From the NCBI RefSeq assembly GCF_008017455.1, contig NZ_VRTY01000022.1:1-64000 (forward strand): DNA of 64,000 bases, written 5' to 3'. Source of the DNA: Pontibacter qinzhouensis. GTDB lineage: Bacteria > Bacteroidota > Bacteroidia > Cytophagales > Hymenobacteraceae. The notes beneath the pieces are model-generated. The model was given only the letters and a program-made list of their open reading frames with translations, did not search any database and had not been told where the DNA came from. A program made the translations under genes and the position numbers. Of the stretch, positions 61,085 to 64,000 are shown one piece after another. The first letter of the stretch is position 1, and each line of letters begins with the position of its first letter.

Positions 61085-63034
61085 ATGGAATCTAACCTTA
61101 CACCAGAAGTATTAGCCTCTCAGCCTGCCACTTCAACAGAAGATTATTATCGTTTGTTGGTGAATCAGATAACTGATTATGCTATTTTTTTACTTGACGT
61201 AACCGGCTGCGTTGCCACCTGGAATGCCGGCGCGAAAGAAATAAAGCAGTACTCAGAAGAGGAAATAATAGGGAAGCATTTTTCTGTTTTCTACACCTCC
61301 GAAGCCAAAGCCGAAGACTACCCGGGCATGGAACTGCGAGAGGCTAGAGCAAACGGAAGGTTTGAGGACGAAGGCTGGCGTGTGTGCAAAGATGGCACTG
61401 TATTCTGGGCAAACGTGATCATTACAGCTATTTACAATAGCCACAACGACTTAATCGGTTTTTCTAAAGTTACCCGCGACCTCTCCGCAAGAAAGAAGGC
61501 AGAAGATGAGCTGTATCTGGCCCTGGAGGAGCTGAAAGTTAGTGAGCAAAGGTTTCGTCTCCTGATAGAAGGAGTAACAGATTATGCCATTTTCATGCTC
61601 GACCCTGCCGGTAACATAGCCACCTGGAACGAAGGTGCCAGGCGCATGAAAGGGTATGAAAGTTATGAGATTTTAGGTAAGTACTTTTCTAAGTTCTATA
61701 GCCCGGAGGCCATTGAAGAAGGCTTTCCGGAGTATGAGCTGAAGGAGGCGAAGCGTAAAGGGCGCTTTGAGGATGAAGGCTGGCGTTACCGAAAAGATGG
61801 TTCTGTGTTTTGGGCCAACACCATTTTAACGGCTATGTACAATGCCAAAAATGAGCTCATCGGTTTCTCTAAAATAACCCGGGACCTGACCGAAAAACGG
61901 AAGCTGGAGCAGCAGCTTTTCAGCACCAACGAAGATCTGAAGGAGAGTGAGGAAAAAACCAAATTGCTCATTAACAGTGTGCAAGACTATGCCATCATTA
62001 TGCTGAACCCCGATGGCGTAATCTTGAGCTGGAACACGGGTGCAGAACGCATTAAAGGCTACACTGCCTCAGAGATAATAGGCAGGCACTTCTCTATTTT
62101 CTACGGCCAGGATGCCATACAATCCGGGTTTCCGCAGTTCGAGCTGAACAAGGCAATTGAAAATGGACACTTCGAAGACGAAGGCTGGAGAAAACGTAAA
62201 GATGGTACGGCTTTTTGGGCAAACGTCGTTATTTCTCCAATATACAATTCGCACAACCGCTTGCTGGGCTACGCAAAAGTAACCCGCGACCTGACCGAGC
62301 GCCGCCGCAACGAAGAACTTACGCAAAAAAACAAAGAGCTCATCCGGATAAACAACGAACTCGACAACTTTGTTTATGCCGCCTCGCACGACCTAAAATC
62401 ACCGATCGTAAACCTGGAAGGCCTGCTAACCGCGCTGCAGGAAGATATGGGGCCACAGAAAGAGGCGCATGAGGAGGTGCTCACCATGATGTCGGACTCT
62501 ATTGTGACGCTTAAAAAAGTAATAGCCGATTTAGCCGACATCATTAAACTGCAGCAGGATAAAGAGCGGCCGGTGTGTGTTGATCTGGCAGAACTTGTAG
62601 TGGAGGTAAAAGCGAACATGCGCGAACTTATTTCCAGTAGCAAGGCAGAAATAACGCTGCAACTGCAGGGTTTCGACAGCCTCAAGTACTCCCGCAAAAA
62701 CCTGCGGAGCATCTTATTTAACCTCCTCTCCAATGCCATAAAATACGCAGACCCGAAGAGAGCGCCCAAAGTCAGCGTCAGCACCTCTATAGCAGCTACC
62801 GGCGACTATGTTATCTCCGTTGCCGACAACGGTTTAGGAATAGCCAACCACCAGGTCGATAAAATTTTCTCGATGTTTAAACGGGCCCACGACCACGTGG
62901 AGGGCTCGGGTATAGGCTTATACCTGGTTAAAAAAATACTCAGTAACTCAGGCGACAAAATAAACGTGACGAGCGAAGAAGGCCGGGGCTCTGTTTTTAC
63001 AGTTACTTTCAGAAAAGAAGACCAGCAGTCTTAA
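61085..63034 (+). CDS. Soluble histidine kinase with three tandem PAS domains
   Basis: 649 residues from the ATG at 61085; the open frame continues 57 codons upstream with unlikely content. Three PAS-PAC units begin near residues 28, 166 and 301 with almost the same wording (DYAIFLLD, DYAIFMLD, DYAIIMLN; each followed by GRFEDEGWR or a close variant, DGT/DGS, FWAN and TRDL). HisKA has His435 in AASHDLKSP, then HATPase_c with NLLSNAIKYAD, ADNGLGI and GSGIGLYLVKKI. There are no membrane segments. No cognate regulator is adjacent. The next gene, with a nitrate-sensing-type domain, lies 195 bp downstream. Confidence 0.9.
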   Translation: MESNLTPEVLASQPATSTEDYYRLLVNQITDYAIFLLDVTGCVATWNAGAKEIKQYSEEEIIGKHFSVFYTSEAKAEDYPGMELREARANGRFEDEGWRVCKDGTVFWANVIITAIYNSHNDLIGFSKVTRDLSARKKAEDELYLALEELKVSEQRFRLLIEGVTDYAIFMLDPAGNIATWNEGARRMKGYESYEILGKYFSKFYSPEAIEEGFPEYELKEAKRKGRFEDEGWRYRKDGSVFWANTILTAMYNAKNELIGFSKITRDLTEKRKLEQQLFSTNEDLKESEEKTKLLINSVQDYAIIMLNPDGVILSWNTGAERIKGYTASEIIGRHFSIFYGQDAIQSGFPQFELNKAIENGHFEDEGWRKRKDGTAFWANVVISPIYNSHNRLLGYAKVTRDLTERRRNEELTQKNKELIRINNELDNFVYAASHDLKSPIVNLEGLLTALQEDMGPQKEAHEEVLTMMSDSIVTLKKVIADLADIIKLQQDKERPVCVDLAELVVEVKANMRELISSSKAEITLQLQGFDSLKYSRKNLRSILFNLLSNAIKYADPKRAPKVSVSTSIAATGDYVISVADNGLGIANHQVDKIFSMFKRAHDHVEGSGIGLYLVKKILSNSGDKINVTSEEGRGSVFTVTFRKEDQQS

Positions 63035-63229
63035 AGCATTTCAGCCACAGCTTGCTGGCGCCAGCCGCTTTACATTATACTGATTTTAGGTTATAGTAAA
63101 AGTTAAATTGGTGCCTAAAAGCGTAAAAATAGTTGGATTGTATGCAAATAGGAGAACATTTAGAACGTGTTTTAGTATTTTGCAACCTTAAGATCCAAGA
63201 AGTCGCTTTAGCTTTTACTAACCGATTAC

Positions 63230-64000
63230 ATGAACGTTATTAAAAACCTTAAAATCAGGGATAAGCTGCTGCTGTTGCTGTCGCTATTGCTTTTTCCGCT
63301 TGTTTACTTTGTATTTAATGCGGTGCAGCTGGAGATAGAGGAGAATAACCGCCTGAACAACGAAGCTGTCCAGCTTGCAGAGTCTGAAAAATTATCGAAC
63401 GTTATACACGAATTTCAGCGGGAGCGGGCTCGTATGATTGCATCGGTAGGTGGAAATGAAGATTATCTGCTAGCAGCCAAAACACAGCGCACAGTTACCG
63501 ATGCAGCCGAACGTGACCTGAAGCAATTTCTGGAGAAGACAGGCCGATCGTTTTCGGATATCTCGCTGTTGCATTCTCTGCAGGAGTACCGCAACGATGT
63601 AGATAAAGATAAACTGGATGTACCAAAATTCAGGAGTTATTCAGAAGACCTTATTTATGCTTTTTTGGGCCGCATAGATTCTAATGCCAACGGAGTAGGC
63701 GATGAAGACTTAAGTCAGGAGATGCTGAGTTTAAGAAGTCTAATAGAAGCTAAGATTCAGCTGGCGCGCATGCGTAGCCTGCTGATGAAGGTAATGCAGG
63801 AAGGGGTTTTTGATTTTGAAGATTATGCAGAAATGCGTTCGCATAAAAGGTTCTACGAGCGTGCCTTAGTCGATTTCGATCGGTTCGCCAGTTCCAATAC
63901 CTCTGCTGAGGTAGCTTCCGTTTTGTCGTCAGACAACTACCGGCAAATTGCCCTGATGTTACAGCGCATCGACCGTGACCCTGGAACCTCTTTCGATCCT
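63230..64000 (+). CDS. Membrane sensor with a nitrate/nitrite-sensing (NIT) domain, N-terminal part
   Basis: 257 codons open to the right edge, so the gene is cut. After MNVIKNLKIRDKLLL a membrane segment (about 14-34) leads into an extracytoplasmic helical region. The motif VIHEFQRERARMIASVGG followed by AAKTQRTVTDAAERDLKQFL matches the typical start of NIT domains, in which QxERG and QR..TD motifs recur. NIT domains are fused to chemoreceptors, histidine kinases or guanylate cyclases. The effector part lies beyond the window. It is a candidate nitrate sensor for an organism with a nitrate island. Confidence 0.7.
   Translation, partial: MNVIKNLKIRDKLLLLLSLLLFPLVYFVFNAVQLEIEENNRLNNEAVQLAESEKLSNVIHEFQRERARMIASVGGNEDYLLAAKTQRTVTDAAERDLKQFLEKTGRSFSDISLLHSLQEYRNDVDKDKLDVPKFRSYSEDLIYAFLGRIDSNANGVGDEDLSQEMLSLRSLIEAKIQLARMRSLLMKVMQEGVFDFEDYAEMRSHKRFYERALVDFDRFASSNTSAEVASVLSSDNYRQIALMLQRIDRDPGTSFDP

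Overview
The window looks like chromosomal DNA of a Bacteroidota bacterium, most likely a Cytophagales member of the Hymenobacteraceae (Pontibacter-like). This genus-level placement is an inference. It rests on a gliding-motility CHU_C-type C-terminus at the left edge, promoters of the Bacteroidota type (TTG or TTTG, about 20 nt, then TAnnTTTG), weak Shine-Dalgarno signals, a carboxypeptidase-regulatory-domain TonB receptor, many lipoproteins, and AT-rich intergenic DNA packed with short repeats between roughly 50% GC genes.

Layout. 0-9 kb: end of a large surface protein, fabD, a lipoprotein gene next to an intact IS4-family insertion sequence with 9-bp target duplications, a DnaQ-like exonuclease, folK with an alpha/beta hydrolase, a polyprenyl diphosphate synthase and a TlpA-like lipoprotein. 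9-15 kb: aconitase, a hotdog thioesterase, a PaaN-type aldehyde dehydrogenase and a small coiled-coil protein. 15.7-20.4 kb: a stressosome operon (RsbR, RsbS, RsbT, an RsbT-PP2C fusion and an RsbT-like/histidine-kinase fusion) facing a CheY-like response regulator. 21.3-39.6 kb: a nitrate-assimilation and molybdenum-cofactor island: SUMT (siroheme), nirB, nirD, moaCB, moeA, narK, a nitrate reductase fused to its own NAD(P)H-oxidoreductase module, a sulfite/nitrite-reductase-like protein fused to rubredoxin, a TauE permease, moaA, moaD, moaE, a SelW-like protein and mobA. 39.7-42.5 kb: a cytochrome c lipoprotein, an Anbu proteasome homologue with a transglutaminase, and tRNA-Pro and tRNA-Arg. 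42.7-47.5 kb: an ArsR regulator, catalase and the hexuronate genes uxuB-like and uxuA. 48-52 kb: a small lipoprotein and the transhydrogenase operon pntAA-pntAB-pntB. 52-56.4 kb: a putative metal-uptake cluster (small Cys protein, TonB receptor, Cys-rich BNR lipoprotein). 57-64 kb: an orphan ABC ATPase, a berberine-bridge-type FAD oxidase, a triple-PAS histidine kinase and the start of a nitrate-sensor-domain protein.

How the genes work together: NarK imports nitrate, the fused NasA-type enzyme reduces it to nitrite, and NirBD reduces nitrite to ammonium. MoaA, MoaCB, MoaD, MoaE, MoeA and MobA make the molybdenum cofactor, and SUMT begins siroheme synthesis. MoeB and precorrin-2 dehydrogenase are not in the window.

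The most unusual features are non-coding. (1) About 20 copies of a roughly 57-bp intergenic repeat, several placed with the same end facing a stop codon and all carrying a terminator-like core. (2) Two unrelated MITE-like families (A about 325-346 bp, B about 190 bp) that share the same terminal inverted repeat and are flanked by 7-9 bp direct repeats, once sitting side by side. The best protein-level candidates for new biology are the rubredoxin/sulfite-reductase-like fusion, the stressosome wired to a two-component-type kinase, and the CxCC BNR/TonB cluster.
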